DNA of 64,000 nucleotides from Coprinellus micaceus (GCA_951394405.1 OX596343.1:2170001-2234000), one strand, 5' to 3'; shown: positions 33,940-46,958, counted from the first letter of the stretch. Translations and numbers: made by a program. The notes: a model not told the origin generated them from the sequence alone.

Positions 33940-35607
33940 CCCAGTTTGTTTTCACATTCTTTTCTTATCATCTCTACACCATCCATTTCACCAACGAGTG
34001 CACCCGACGGTGATTCGATGACGGCGAGCATGTCCCCTCCCTCCACCGCAGCTCGAGCCATCCAGAGTTTGGGCCACTCTGAGAGGTGATGGCAACCCCC
34101 AGCTCTGATGTGTGGTGCAGAGAATGTAAGGGAGCACAGACATGTCTCGTCGGAATCAATGACACTGAAGATCGCCTCTGAGGTTTCGCTATAGCAACCC
34201 TATTTTCCATTTGTATCTATCTCTCTATTTCACGTTCCTGAGCACGAGGAGCCCGGCGCACGAGCACACGTAGATGGGCTCCAATATATCCTCCTGGTCT
34301 CGGACCCTCCTGTATCTCCCTATCTTTCTCCTACCTACGACCACGAACTACCTACCTTGTTCCCTTTCCTGAGAGCCTGAGCCTGAGCTGAGCCAAGCAA
34401 TACAAGCCCCATTGAGCCGCATATCCGATAGGTAGACCATTTTATCTCATCTATCTACTGACTACCAGTCTGTAGGTATCGAACCTATTCCCTCCTCCCT
34501 CGTCTGTTTGATGACCTTCGAACCTTCCTCAAATTCTGCGGCCAGAAACTCGTTTCTTCCACACTGGCACACAAGAGTCGTGATCCCACACATACCAAAC
34601 CGGGCATGCCCAGGCACGGGACCAATGCTAAATCCACAGAGACGCGTAGAGATCGAAAAGACGTGTAGATACCGCAACGAGTAAAGATCATCGAGAGACG
34701 TACAAGCCATACACAAGCGAGCATGCATAGGGAATATCTGTTGTCACTGACGGACTCATGAACGGTCGACGGGGCGGGGTCACGGATAGGGGCAGTTGGA
34801 GAAACCTCATACATGGATAGCCTCATGATCACAGGTACCACCGGTCACCACCAGCTAGCCAAGTAATGATCGGAAGTTGCATGGTTGATAAGCACCTGCA
34901 TGTGGACACAGGGGTCTTGATCACGAATGTGAATACTGCAGGAGTGTAGGCCTGGAGATAGGCGGTGTGCCAAGGGGGACCCTCATGCGTCCCACTCACA
35001 GCTTCAACGCCGAGACTAATAATAGCCACCCCAATGTGTGCTAGTTTCCCTGTTTTCTCTTTTCTCTCTATTTCTATCTCTTATCCACATGTTTATGCTT
35101 ATCTTGTTATGTTCCTGGTCTCGATCTCGATCTCTTTTTGTTTATATGTTCACTCTCTCTTATCTATGCACAGCCACGAAAATCTGTATATAACCTAGCG
35201 ATCCATAGATGCAAAATACCATAGCGGCCCTAGTGCAGATTTGTTTGTTTTGGTTCGAGTACATGCGACTGTGATTCAGCGGCTCCTAGTGAAATTGGAC
35301 ATTACTGTTTGCCTGTCTATCTTAGCGAAATCGTGATCAAGTTGTGCTCAGAGTTGCGAACAAAGTGTGTCAGACTGTCCCAAGAAAGATTGTGTGTGCT
35401 ATCTCGCATTTTGTGAGATCTTGAAGTCCTTGAGTCGAGCTTTGTGTTCCTCGGACCTATGCTTGAAGTTGCTTAGAGAACTCCTATGTTCCCCCTTCGC
35501 ACTCGCGTCTTGTTGCATCTAGTTTGTTGATCTTGTATCACAGCTGTAAACCGGCTCCCCGCCCGTACTCACGCATGTGTATTATCCCCAATCCCCCCCT
35601 TAAGAGA
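33940..35607. other. No supported feature
   Basis: Mixed sequence with T/C-rich tracts (34200-34330, 35040-35160). No open frame with recognisable motifs, no paired inverted repeats found by eye. Confidence 0.45.
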
Positions 35608-35612
35608 GAGAG

Positions 35613-36376
35613 TGTTACAACTCGGTTGGGGTGTCTCCAACAGTCGGCTCTGTCTTGTCAATCTCTGGTATGCTCGATATCGGCGATCATAGTCGTTCTA
35701 CCAGTGTCCGCGGTTTGGCGGCCGTTCGTCACGTCTTGGGTTGGGGGTGATGTCAACGATCGCTTCTCTCCTTACTTATGTGTCTACGTCGTAGGTGTCT
35801 ACGTCATGGTCTTGGTTGTTCTCCTCGTTGGGATCTTCTTAGAGGATGAGGTCTTTCGTGGTGTCTAAGAGTTGCTTGATGTCATCGATATGTGCGAGTT
35901 TTAGAATGGTGGTTGAGCTTCGGTTTCCACCAGGTATCGTAGAGAGGGGAAATGGGAGAGTGGAAAGAGGGTAGTCACAGGGTTGATACAAGGATAACAA
36001 GCTAAGGTACATCAGTATGTCGTAGGGGTATATATACTGAGAGGTACAAGTCGCTATGAGTCACTACGGGTCCGAGCTGAGTCAGGGCATGGCTGCATAT
36101 ACTACAGAATGCTGTGCGGTGCTGCGTACGAGTAAGCAAAGCTGCGCGAGCTGAGTAAAACGAAGCTGCGCAAGGCTGTGCCTATACACATCATACAAGC
36201 TGCGCAAAGCTGCACTAAATGAGTCATAAAAGAATGGGTGTCTAGCACTAGTAAAAAAGATAATCTATATTACATAAAAAGAAAGAGATAGCCACTAGAA
36301 GATAAAATGAGTCCGCGACGAGATAAGATAAAAAGATAGGGGCAAAAGATATAGTACGTGAAGCTTAAACGTAACA
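35613..36376 (+). repeat. Solo LTR of a related gypsy family
   Basis: TGTTACAACTCGG at the left and AAACGTAACA at the right, flanked by exact 5-bp GAGAG (35608-35612 and 36377-36381). Shares the ATAACAAGCTA and TATA region layout with LTR B but is clearly diverged. The absence of an internal region implies LTR-LTR recombination. Confidence 0.85.
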
Positions 36377-36847
36377 GAGAGTGTGTGTTGGTAGTGTGTT
36401 TGTTGGTTGTGGTTGTGTGCACGCATTCATGTCTAGCCCGTAGCACCCGCATCAGCGTATGGAGCCCTTTTGTGCTTGTGGGGTTGAGGAGGGGCTGACG
36501 ATTTCAAACTCCAATGGCAGCGCTGATGCCATGGTTGAGCGTTGTCTCTAGCTTCAAGACCACCACGATGTAACCTCCCCTGGGCCATTTCTTGAGTGTC
36601 CCCCAGTCTGCACTGGGCGCTAGATACAAATATTGAACAAAATCAACTTGCCAAACTCAGAGCACTCAATAGTGGTGTGTGTGGTGCACGCTCATCTTGA
36701 ATCACCTTGACTTTCCTGGAATTCTTGGTTCCAGCTCCAACCATCTTGCTGGCTTCATGACACGTCCTTTCTCTTTTTCTCTCTTCTCTATCTCTCTGTC
36801 CAGCACCATCACTCTTCTAGGCCCCTCCTGGAACACAAAATTAGAGA

Positions 36848-38330
36848 ATGACCAAGGTACAGAGCTATGATCTCGTTCCAGTCACCATCCCACCTAACAA
36901 TTATCAGGACAAGAAGAAGAAAAATCGCTACAATGTTCCCTGTGGGTGCTAACAGTGTGGTGACGTGAAGCAGGTTCCTCAGCATGTACAGCAGCAGCAC
37001 CTCAAGCGCGACTGTCTGGAAGAACAGGAGCAGCTGGCTGCCCTGCTACAAGCTCACCATGCCGCTCAACAGGCCGCCACTGCCATTCCAACATCTGGCA
37101 GAACCGTTCGGGCGGTCTTCTCAAATCTGGTTCCATCCGACCAGGCCTACCTTGCAGACTACGTCCCCCTTGAAACACATCAAGGGCAGGGCACAATATG
37201 GGATTTGGAGCTGCAGGCAGCAGCTGTTCGTCAGGATGGCACCATCTATGGCAACACCAGCCTCCCTGCACCCAGCGACATGGGTAACAGCATCGACACC
37301 ATGGAACTCCAGACCCCGGACACAGCACCCACTCAGCCCGAGTATCAAGCCAAGCAGCAAGACCCTATATGTGATGATGACTGGGAAGATCTGCCAGAAG
37401 ACGTCTCTACCCCATTGAACACAGCTTCCGTAGCACCGAGCCCAGTGCCTCCACCTCCACCCAACAGCAACTCTGCTCCCAGCATGGTGCCTCAGTGTGT
37501 TCACCCCATCGCATCATTTGTGCCCATGTCAAAAGAGCAAGAAAACTCGCCAGATCCGTTCCTAACCTCCATAGCTACAACACCTCCATCACCCCCACCT
37601 AGGCCAGACGAGGTTCACCCTCAGCCAGGCATCTACCTCCTTTATATGCTGGCTTCCTGGCTTCACCTCCAATACCACCTTCCCTTCCAAGCCTGCAACG
37701 TACTCGTCACTGTAGGCTTGCTAATCATCAAGTCCTTTGCCATCATCATTTCCGACCCCACACCGTTGGTCACCCTTCCACGCATCATGGCCCAACTCAA
37801 CGTGGAACCGGTATTTGACATTCTCCCCCTATGCCCCCAATGTCTTGAAGTCTATCCCCGTTCACCTGATACATCCTCAACCTGTCAGAAATGCTCATCT
37901 CCAATGTTCAAGCCCACCAAGTCTGGAACACTCCCTTCACCCAACCAGCCGCGTACTCCATTTCTCCAAGCACCCTTTATGAGCATCCAATTGCAGTTAG
38001 CGAACATCCTTCCCATCCCTGGAGTTGAGGAAGAGATGGATCAATGGCATGCAAAGCCCAGGCATGCACATCGGTACACAGACATCTTCGACAGTGCTGT
38101 TACCAAGTCTCTGCAAGCTCCCGACAGCACCCCCTTTTTCAAAAATGGGCTTGGTGATGAGAAGGGTCCCGATGGGGAGTTGAGGATAGGTCTTACTCTT
38201 GGTTTAGATTGGTACCTCTCAATCCTTCATGGGCATTTGATTTCCATTCAATGATGTTCTCTCAGGTTCTCATATCTCCATAGCCAAATCGCACTTGTGT
38301 AGTAGCCAATGCTCTGCATGGCCTGTTATG
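36848..38330 (+). pseudogene. CACTA (EnSpm) Tnp2-type transposase, N-terminal part
   Basis: A possible start at 36848 is followed by a TAA (36950-36952) inside a zinc-finger-like CGC.QCGD segment. From 36965 a long frame runs through Gln/Ala-rich and Pro-rich linkers, with CPQCLEVYP...TCQKCSSPMF (zinc ribbon) and DIFDSAVTKSLQAPD, GELRIGLTLGLDW. An intron (about 38210-38273) then gives FSYLHSQIA. These are landmarks of basidiomycete Tnp2 proteins (transposase family tnp2). Frame loss follows, and the gene resumes at 45600. Confidence 0.8.
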
Positions 38331-38395
38331 AGTCCTCCTTGTAAGTGGTCACAGCATCCCATGTACTGAAATACATGTCCATACATATGTTCAAG

Positions 38396-38618
38396 CTGTT
38401 GGAAGTGGTCAATTGACAGCCTAGACTTGATATTGGTGCAGTGCTATATGTGACTGTATCCAACAGGTGACGAGCCTGTGTATGGGGAATGTTTAAGGCC
38501 CCATAGTGTCAACATCTGCACACTGTCTATCCATAGGGTGGTAGCTCAGTGGTAGAGCGTCCAGTCTAGTCAATGGATGGTCCCAGGTTCAATTCCTGGT
38601 CACTCCAATACTTTAACA
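38396..38618 (+). repeat. tRNA-like dispersed repeat, copy 2
   Basis: Same unit as 29741-29964. The tRNA-like 73-mer is at 38535-38607 and differs by one base in the T loop (TTCAATT), which weakens the B box. Confidence 0.65.
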
Positions 38619-38658
38619 CAAGCAGGTTAACAAAAAAAGAAAAATTAATCCTGCATGT

Positions 38659-40434
38659 TGTAGGTTGGCAAGACGTGCTGTCTGCTCTGAAGGCTCAAGC
38701 AGCAAGTACGAATATAGATGGTGACTGTAGCATACAAGAATGAACTACTGAATATGAAGCGCAACCATGAGTGATGGTGTCGCTAGATCATGCGACTCGA
38801 CGTGTTTCGCACATAGTCCCTGAGTAACCACCACATCCCCTCCTCACTTTCTAAAATCAAGACCGTTGATTTTACCCTTCTCCAGAACTGACTCTCCAAC
38901 TAGAAAGAACCCTTCCTACTGATCTCCTTGCTGAAGGCATTGCGAATCCATTTGATTGCTGGACGAAGTCGTTGCCCTTAGAGTATTCAGTGCTGAAAAC
39001 CGTGGTGTACATCGAGAACATGGCTTGAGCTGGAGTGCTACGGCTTGTTGTGCTCCAAATGCACTTCCCTAGCTTGAGATACCAAGAGGCGACTCTGCAG
39101 TTGTGTATCATGTGCGAACAAGAGCCACAAAAGTAGCATCTATGAAGACCGGTGTCTGGCATGAACCTCGAGGTTGGCCGTCAGGGTACTGGAACGGGCT
39201 GAGAAACATGCTGCATCACATTTGGAATGGCGCTATATGCATAGAAATTCAGCGAAATGTGGGGGACTTGCTGGGCAGCTCCTAGATAGAAAGGAATAGG
39301 TCCAGGTGCTTGCAGCCATGACGGAGGCGGGATCCTATCGACGAGATCACCTTGGACGGTCTTGAGATGGATGTAGAGTGTGGCGTAGCTCTGCTCGGTG
39401 GGGATGAGACTCCATAATCACCAAACAATACACTCAACTTCATCTAAGTGCTCCTTCTCAACCTCCCATCTCGTATCTCTTGCTCCTTCTTCTCTCTCTT
39501 CTTTCTTTATCTCCTTCCACTTCTTCCACTCTCCAAACTCCCTAAACTCCTGATACTCTTCCTCCTCTTCCCTTCTCTTATCCCGCTTTCTCTTTCACCT
39601 AAACTCATACTCCTCTGAACTTGAATCGCTTGACATCGAATAGCATCTCCTCCTACTTCTCCTGGTCATCCTCATGTCGTTGGGGCATCATTCTTATCGT
39701 TGAACCGTTGTCCCTTCGCCGTGTGCGGTACGTCTTCATGTCGTCCTTTTGTTGTTCCCGATAATTAGCCCGTTGGCTCTGTCATGACCGTGTGTTGAAA
39801 TCTTGGTGGTGTTCATGGCTTGTATGCTGGAAGCTCTATGCGTATCCAATATCTGTTCGTCCGTTCAATCCAATCTCTCCTCTTTCTCTCGCTCGTTCCG
39901 ACACTCTCCTCGTGAATCCGTGGCTTCTTCAACTACTCAATATCCTCTCGCCGCCTCTGATGGTGCTCCGTTGTCCTGACTGAATCAGACTCTTCTTCCT
40001 GGTGCGTGTTGCATGTGCCCGCCTTTCGGTACATTAATCGATGCCCATGGCGATTCTCCTGTGAAGCACATTCGATCTTGAGGCTCCTCCTCATTAGAAG
40101 GTGTGTATGGGACTCTCTGTCACAGAGGGCGACAAGATCCAGCCTGATGTTGATGTCGATCGGTTATTGTTGTTGATCTTTGTAGTTGTCGTCATGCGAG
40201 TAAGGGGGTGTAATAGGGTCTAAGAACGACCCCACACCCCTCATGGTGGGCTCCAGATGTAGGTCGGTGAGATGAGCTGTCCATTCTGAAGTCTCGAGCA
40301 GCAAGTACAAATAGAGATGGTGACCATAGCATACAAGAATGAACTACTGAATACGAAGTGCGACTATGAGTGATGGCATTGCTAGATCACGCGACTCGAC
40401 ATGTTTCACGCATAGCCCCTGAGTAACCACCACA
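38659..40434 (-). mobile_element. Small gag-only LTR retrotransposon (TR-GAG-like)
   Basis: Two 177-bp direct repeats (38659-38835 and 40258-40434), read on the minus strand as TGTGGTGGTTACTC...CCTACA. A purine tract GTGAGGAGGGGA adjoins the 3' LTR (38836-38847). ATGT flanks both sides, though the exact 5-bp duplication is ambiguous. The 1.4 kb interior holds only gag remnants, with no protease, RT or integrase, so it would need another element's enzymes. Confidence 0.8.
38872..39162 (-). pseudogene. Gag C-terminal fragment with CCHC knuckle
   Basis: CYFCGSCSHMIHNC fits CX2CX4HX4C, followed by RVASWYLKLGKCI, as in the C-terminal part of fungal gag proteins. Upstream on the minus strand (39165-39380) a gag-like stretch LYIHLKTVQGDLVDRI is open, with a stop between them. 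An Arg/Glu-rich region lies further upstream (39450-39600). Confidence 0.65.
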
Positions 40435-40531
40435 ATGTTGTACATGACTTGGCATCCACCCCGTCCATAACACACACCAGAGAACCCCCTCACACAGGTT
40501 GCAGTCTTCAACTGCTACAAATATCCACACT

Positions 40532-43500
40532 TAAGGGTCCAACGTATTAAACTACTTACTGAGTATACTCAGTATCTACTGCTTAGATTAGTGATTAGGA
40601 GTAGACAAAGTTGTGAGACCTAAGCACTCATTAATCAAGCAGTAATTAGTTTCCTACTCAGTGGTCGGAATGGCTCAGAATTGAGCCGAGACTGAGTCAG
40701 CGTGAACGCCTGGATGGCGCAATCGTGTGTTTCCATATGGTACACACTTTGCTGATGGGCTGCCGTCGTTTGTTTGGTTGGGACGGTCCTCGATCTTCGA
40801 CGCCGTAATATGGACCCACAAGCACTTCTAAAGCTCAAATAAAGTCCAAAATGTGCGTCAGACCCCATCCTGATGTGCGCGGAACAATTTTCAACTTTAT
40901 AAAACATTGTAGTGTATGGAGAGAGCTCGATACATCGATAGGGGACTCTACGGGGCTTCTGCAGTGTTCCACTCCGACATGTTTGTGCCATCAATCCTCC
41001 CCAGCGACACATATACCTTTTTTTCCGAACGATTTTTGGCCTGACAACCATGCCCCCTGCCCTCAACCCTTTCAACGAGTTTGAGGCGCTCGCCGCAACC
41101 CTGACCAACCTGGTCAAGGGTCTCCCAACCGCCATCCCTTTGGCCAAAGCCAAGTCCCGCATCGTCACCGTCTTTACCAACAATCCCGTCCCCTCCAATC
41201 CACTTGAGCAATGGGAGGTCTTCGACAAGCGCATGAACGCGCTCTTTGGAGAAGACCTACGAGATGCCAAGACCAAGCGCCTACCGAACATCCAGCGAGG
41301 CAAGCATGGTCTCGATCTTGTCCTCTCCTATATCCAGGAGATGATGGCGTCAAGCTCCCTTGACTGGGTGGCTGCCATGCCCAAGATCCAGAGACTCGTC
41401 GATGAGGTGAAGGCCGTCAAGTGAGTTACCTATTTTATCTTCGGAGAGGAACTCCGAACATGCAGCTTAGGCACTCATCTCTCACAGGGATGCCGCTTCG
41501 AAAAAGACCCCAGCTACAGGCAAGTCAAAGAAGTCTGCCGGTATTGGCAGCAAGGGCAAGGAAAGGTCGACCCTCGCACTACTCGGATCGGGTGAGGACG
41601 AGTCAGAGGACGATGATTATGCCCCTCCCCGCCGTGAACCGAAGGATACGGACGATGAATCAGAGTCCGAGTTCCCAAGGGAGATCCACGATGCGGACGG
41701 GGAAGAGAACAGTATCGAGACTGATGCCTTCCGTGCTCTGGTGCGTCACATCCCATCCATTTCAGAGAGTTAGGGTTGAGGCACTCACTGTCCATACAGA
41801 TGACTGCGCGAGCGTCAAAAAAGCGCCAGCATGAGGTCGAAGAACCTCCTACCAAGACATCCACCTCCAACCCCCGGAAGGTATCCATTCAACTTCTATC
41901 CTTGTGGGAAGGTTGCTGACCATTGATTTAGTGCACTGTTTCTGACTTTGTTGAGCCCGTTGAGTCGGGCGATGAGTCGGATGGTGGATCGGCGCGTCGA
42001 AAGGTTGATGAGGCTGTTGCTACTGCTGCAGCTAAGAAGTCGTCGCGGCGGGGTCCTTCCAACACTAGCCGAGACCAGTTCAAAGATGCTGTCCCTGAGA
42101 CTGTGGTCGAGAACGGCGTGACATGGTTGAAGTGGTCGTTTCGGTGCAGGCACTGTGGGGCGTGAGTGGCATTATTTGTCGTCCTTTGTACACCATGTTT
42201 GGCTTACTGTCTTTCAACAGCATTCGGAAGTTCCCTCGTACCATCGACTTCCCGGGCTGCAAGATTGAAGATGAGCCATCCTTACCCAGGACCAGTAACC
42301 TCGCTACACATCTCCGTGTAGAATGCAAGCCCTACCTGAAGAAGAAGGCCGCACAGGCTGCTGGCGCTGGAGAGCCCGATGGTGACGAACCAGTGTCTGC
42401 TCATTACAACCTGGCCCCCGTTCGTGATGTCATGGCTGAGTACCTTGCGAAGGGCCAACTCAACCCAGCTATAAACCCCACCAAGGCTGGTTTCCTGAAG
42501 ATATTCGCCCTCTGGATTCTAGATGAAGACCTCCCGTGGACGACTGGCGAAGCCCCGATGCTCGACAAGCTCTTCAAGTACCTGAGCATCAAGCACGAGC
42601 TCCCCAGTGACACCACCGTTCGAAACGAACTCGCCCGCATCTATGCTGACCTGCATGGGAAGGTTGTGAAGGAGTTCTCGGTACGATTTCCGTGTTTTTG
42701 TTCATTCTATTTGGGCTTATCTACGGTGAACAGAACATCAAGTCTCGCATTTCGTACTCGACTGATACATGGACTACACGCCAGATGACCTACACGTTTG
42801 CGTGCACCATGGCATCCTTCATTGACGACGACTGGAATCTCATTGAGCGGGTCATCGACTTCAAGGCCCTGGAGGAGAATGAGCACGAAGGAGTCTATGC
42901 GGCCCGTGCCTTCGTTCAAGGTGCTCGAGGGATTGGGTCTTTGGATAAGATGAGTACCCCGTTCGTTTCACGAGCGCACTACAACTACTGACACAAAATG
43001 TTTATACTTCATGGCCCTGGCGACTGACAATGCAACTACGAATGACGAGATCTTCCGAAACGTCAGCCGGCACCTCCTTTCGCTCTACAAGATCAACGAA
43101 CACGCCGATGGCCACATCCGCTGCCTAGCGCACGTCATCAACCTTGTCGTTCAAGCCATCCTTGCGGGCCTCGATGAAGCCGACTCACTGTATGAAGACC
43201 CCATCAACGAGCTACGGAACAACGACGCCCACGACTACTACCTCCAGAACAAGGATACTCCCATCCATTATGATGTCACCCTGGATAGTGCCCAGGAAGA
43301 GCTCGAAGCTGCGCGCAATGACGACATGACCATGGAGTTTTTGGATATCAGCGAGTTCGACGATGAGCTTCTGGGCATTGATGATGAGATCGAGGATGAG
43401 CTGAAACAGCTCGGGTTGACAAGCGCCCTGAAGAAGGTGAGTGTTATGAATTTACGCATGCTCCACCTTCAAGCCGTTGACACACTGGTTACCAGCTTCG

Positions 43501-45002
43501 GTTCATCGTCAAGAAAATCGCCTCATCTCCCCAACGTCGCCAGCGGTTCTACAAGTTCTCTGAGGGGATCTATGGGGACCGCCGTGCAGATGAGAACAGC
43601 CGCGACAGCGCATTATTGAGGCTGCTGATGGTGGTCCGGGACGTTCGGACAAGATGGAACTCGACTCACGCCATGCTTTCTCGTGCGCTCCTTCTCCGTG
43701 AGGTGAGCTCAATGTCTCTATTTGCGTCGGACATGCTTGCTGAAAAGGTCATAGGCAATTGATGAATGGGTCATTCGCACTCCGGAGTACCGACATATCA
43801 TGCTCAGCAGGGATGAATGGAAGGAACTTGAGAGCTTGGAGGGTATTCTTTCAGTGTGTTCCCTTATCATCCTACGCATCTGGTATCTCACCCTTTGGTC
43901 AACTAGCCGTTTGCCGAGGTTACAAAGCAAGTCTCAGGATCAACCTACCCGACCATCCCCTTCAGTCTCCCCATCTACTACCGCCTTCATTCCCACCTCA
44001 AGTCGGTTCTGAGCACACCTAGTGCTCCTACCCGGATCTGCACTGCTATTGGGCTTGGGCTTTCAAAGCTCAACAAGTACAAGACCCGCGCCGAGAGCAG
44101 CCACTACCTTAAGATTGGGACTGGTACGTCCACTCAGAGCCTCTTCATACCCCGTTCACTGACCTGGTTGTATAAATCAGCCCTCCACCCATCCATGTGT
44201 GCTGCATGGTTCTCTAAGACTGCCGACTTCAGCCCCAATCCCGTCACGCACCAGCAAGACCAGGAGAAGAAGGTTGACGACCTCAAGACCATCTTCAAAG
44301 GTGTTGCGGAGAAGTACCAACGTGAACTCGCCGAAGAAAGGGAAGCCTCGACGCCCTCCATTCCATCTGCTTCATCATCCGCTCAGCCACTCCAGCGCTC
44401 TGGGTCGTCAGGGAGCTTCCTGGCCGACTTCTGCGATGTCCCCGACGTCAACCCTATTGAGGTTCCGACCGTCACACCCGCGGCTGCTCTGAAGGATGAA
44501 TTGGACCGGTATTGGCAGTTCGAAGGGGGACGGGGTGATTTGTTCGATCCATTGGGCTGGTGGAAGGTGCGTACACTACGTTCTTGCTTAATATGCTAAC
44601 TAAATGCCATCCTTGTAGAAGAACACTGTTCGGTTCCCCGTACTCTCACGGATGGCTCGGGATTACCTTGCAATCCCCGCCACGAGCGTCTCCGTTGAGC
44701 GCACATTCTCCAAATCTCGCCGCATTTGCACCGAGCTTCGCAGTTCACTACACACCTTGACCATCACCCAGTCTCTCCTCACGAAGCTATGGATCAATAG
44801 CAAGCATTTCCAGCTCATCGAACCTTCTCAACACCCCCAGAAGCGACGTAAGATCTCTGAGGACGACTAAATTTGGGGTCCCTCGAAGAACTGAGTAGAA
44901 ATTGGCACTAATTAATTAGACTATACTGATTACTATGTAGTATCTCATTACCAACTACTTACCCCTCGAACCCTAATCATAATCTATTTAGTTGGACCCT
45001 TA
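40532..45002 (+). mobile_element. hAT transposon, 4.47 kb, near-complete
   Basis: Short inverted ends TAAGGGTCCAAC and an exact 8-bp duplication TCCACACT at 40524-40531 and 45003-45010. It carries one multi-exon transposase gene with all expected domains. It was inserted into sequence already separating the two Tnp2 parts. Confidence 0.93.
41050..44870 (+). CDS. hAT transposase with BED-type zinc finger and dimerisation domain
   Basis: Spliced from about eleven exons. Clear introns are 41421-41487, 41741-41799, 41881-41931, 42162-42220, 42681-42733, 43437-43495 and 43703-43754, with others near 43856, 44125 and 44567. A basic, acidic-patch N-terminus precedes a BED-like finger (FRCRHCGA...HLRVEC), the RNase H-like core with SYSTDTWTTRQ (first D), ALATDNATTND (second D) and RTRWNSTHAML, and the C-terminal hAT dimerisation motif YLAIPATSVSVERTFSKSRR with the conserved E. 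One problem: the intron opening at about 42951 (ATGA|GTACCCC) has no AG at the expected acceptor (CTTCAT at 43007-43012), so splicing there may fail. Otherwise there are no stops. Confidence 0.85.
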
Positions 45003-45010
45003 TCCACACT

Positions 45011-45590
45011 TTGCTTGCATTTAACCCAGACTTGATTTATTGTCCAAGAAATTAGTTGCATCCTTCTGGAATTGAATCCATGCACACTCGAAAAATAGGA
45101 CCAAAATAGGAATGCACTTTCCCAGACTTGAATTTGTGCCCCCTTGGATGGCCATCACAGCCACCAGGACCAGACTTGCATGACTTCACCCTCTGCCACA
45201 CCAGTGAAGCCTGTGGTGGGGCATGACATCATTGCCTTTAACAAGTTTGGTTGTAACATGTTAGAATAAGAATTAAAAGAAATACTTTTACAATCAATAT
45301 ATATTGGGTGCACACTCTCAACCTGTACAAAATTCAAATAATGGGCAAAGAATGTGGAATCCAAGCACCACTTGGGCATCCACCATAGGAAAGGGATGGC
45401 ATCACGCATGGCCCAGCCGAACAGCACATAAACAAGGTCGAAATCAAGCGTCACCAGTCCCAGCCAGCACATGCGACTGGCCAAATTGATTGCATCACTC
45501 ACACATCACAAATGATGGCACCTTCCTAAAGTTGAATTCAAGTGTCACAGCACATGACTCCAGCCAACGCCGTTCCACAACAGAACGAGC
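45011..45590. other. No supported feature
   Basis: AT-rich, non-coding. Together with 40435-40531 it is the sequence into which the hAT inserted, lying between the Tnp2 parts. Confidence 0.4.
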
Positions 45591-45599
45591 CTCCTAAAG

Positions 45600-46958
45600 T
45601 CGGACTTGTAACTGTCACATTCCTCCTGCCCCATATCTATCAGTATCGCCAATCTACCTGCCCCCTGTGCTACCAGACGTCCAACCTCATGTTAGTTGCC
45701 ATCATGCCTGGTCCAAAGGAGCAACCTCCCAACAAATGCCAGCGCTTTCTGCAGGTCCTTGTGAATGAGCTCCTACAACTATGGCAGGATGGCTTCACTG
45801 CCATGACACCCCTTGGTCGCCTGGTACAGATCATCCTCATATGTGTCTGCTGTGACAAGCCTGCGGCACACAAGGTTGGAGGATTTGGCTCCCATTCACA
45901 TACCTTCTTCTGCATGAGGTGCTGGATATCCCAGGGTGACAAAGGGAGTCCTTCTGCATTCCAGGAGGGTGGTGAGCATTCCTCAGGCTGTGATATTCTT
46001 GACTTTGTTAAGTTGACAGGATACTGGTTCTATAGGCTTTCGCATTCAAACCAATGCTGAGCATAGGTTGACTGGGTATGAGTATGGTATCCTCAGCTCG
46101 GACACAGCCAGGGAGAGTCATGTAAAGGAGAAGGCTGCTCGTTGGAGTGAACTGGCCCGACTACCGTATTTTGATCTTGTACGGATGATTGTTATCAACC
46201 CAATGCACAATTTGCTCTTGGGTCTGTGCTTTCTTTCATCTATGTGCAGATATTGTACTGACGAAAACCTTAGGACTTGTAAAGACACATTTTTATCACA
46301 TCTGGGTTCAGGGGGAAATCATTCGGAAAACAAAGGAGCTCCATGCTCTTCATGAGTTCCTCAAAAAGGTAAGTATCCTCTCTCTCTCTTCATTACATAT
46401 GGTACTCATGCATACATCTATAGTTCCAGCTACCTGCATATGCCAGCAGGCTCCCAGCCTTAGTTGGTGAGCCTGCTGGTGGTTCCCTTACAGCAGATCA
46501 ATGGATGTTGCTGGTGATCGTTGTTGGCCCCATCGCAGTGAGCTAAGTTTCACCATTTCTGTGGTTCATCTCCTCATCACCTTCAGGTACCTCAAATATG
46601 GAACAACTACATGGGTGACTCCAAGATAGCCGATGAACAAACAGAAGGCGTCAATCAAATCACAACTCAAAAAATGGGCAAAAGACAACCAGGCAAAAAA
46701 AGAACGGGCAGCAGCAAATAAAGCAGCAGCAGCAGCAGCAGCAAAGACAGAAAAGGCAGCAGCAAAGCAGTCTAATAAGCATGCTCAGACAGATGACAAC
46801 ACAGCCAACCCACCTGCAAGTCAAACAGATCCTTCTATGGAGCAGCAGGATGACAACGACAAGCTGGTTGCCTCATGCCTACACCTGGGACCCCAATGGC
46901 CCATCGAACTTTCTCAAGCTTTTGCATGCTATCTGCCTGCTCTTGATGTGTGATATCA
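45600..46958 (+). pseudogene. Tnp2-type transposase, central part
   Basis: Landmarks in order: YQTSNLMLVAIMPGPKEQ, VCCDKPAAHKVGGFGSHSH, and after an intron to 46037 FRIQTNAEHRLTGYEYG and ELARLPYFDLVRMIVINPMH. Then LVKTHFYHIWVQ, FQLPAYASRLPALVGEPAGG and, after a further intron, VPQIWNNYMGD. An Ala/Lys-rich coiled-coil-like linker follows, then NFLKLLHAICLLLMCDI. Introns have normal GT..AG ends. At least two frame changes (near 46630 and 46870) and one near 45640 mark it as dead. It is cut at 46958 by the 2.6 kb element. Confidence 0.85.
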
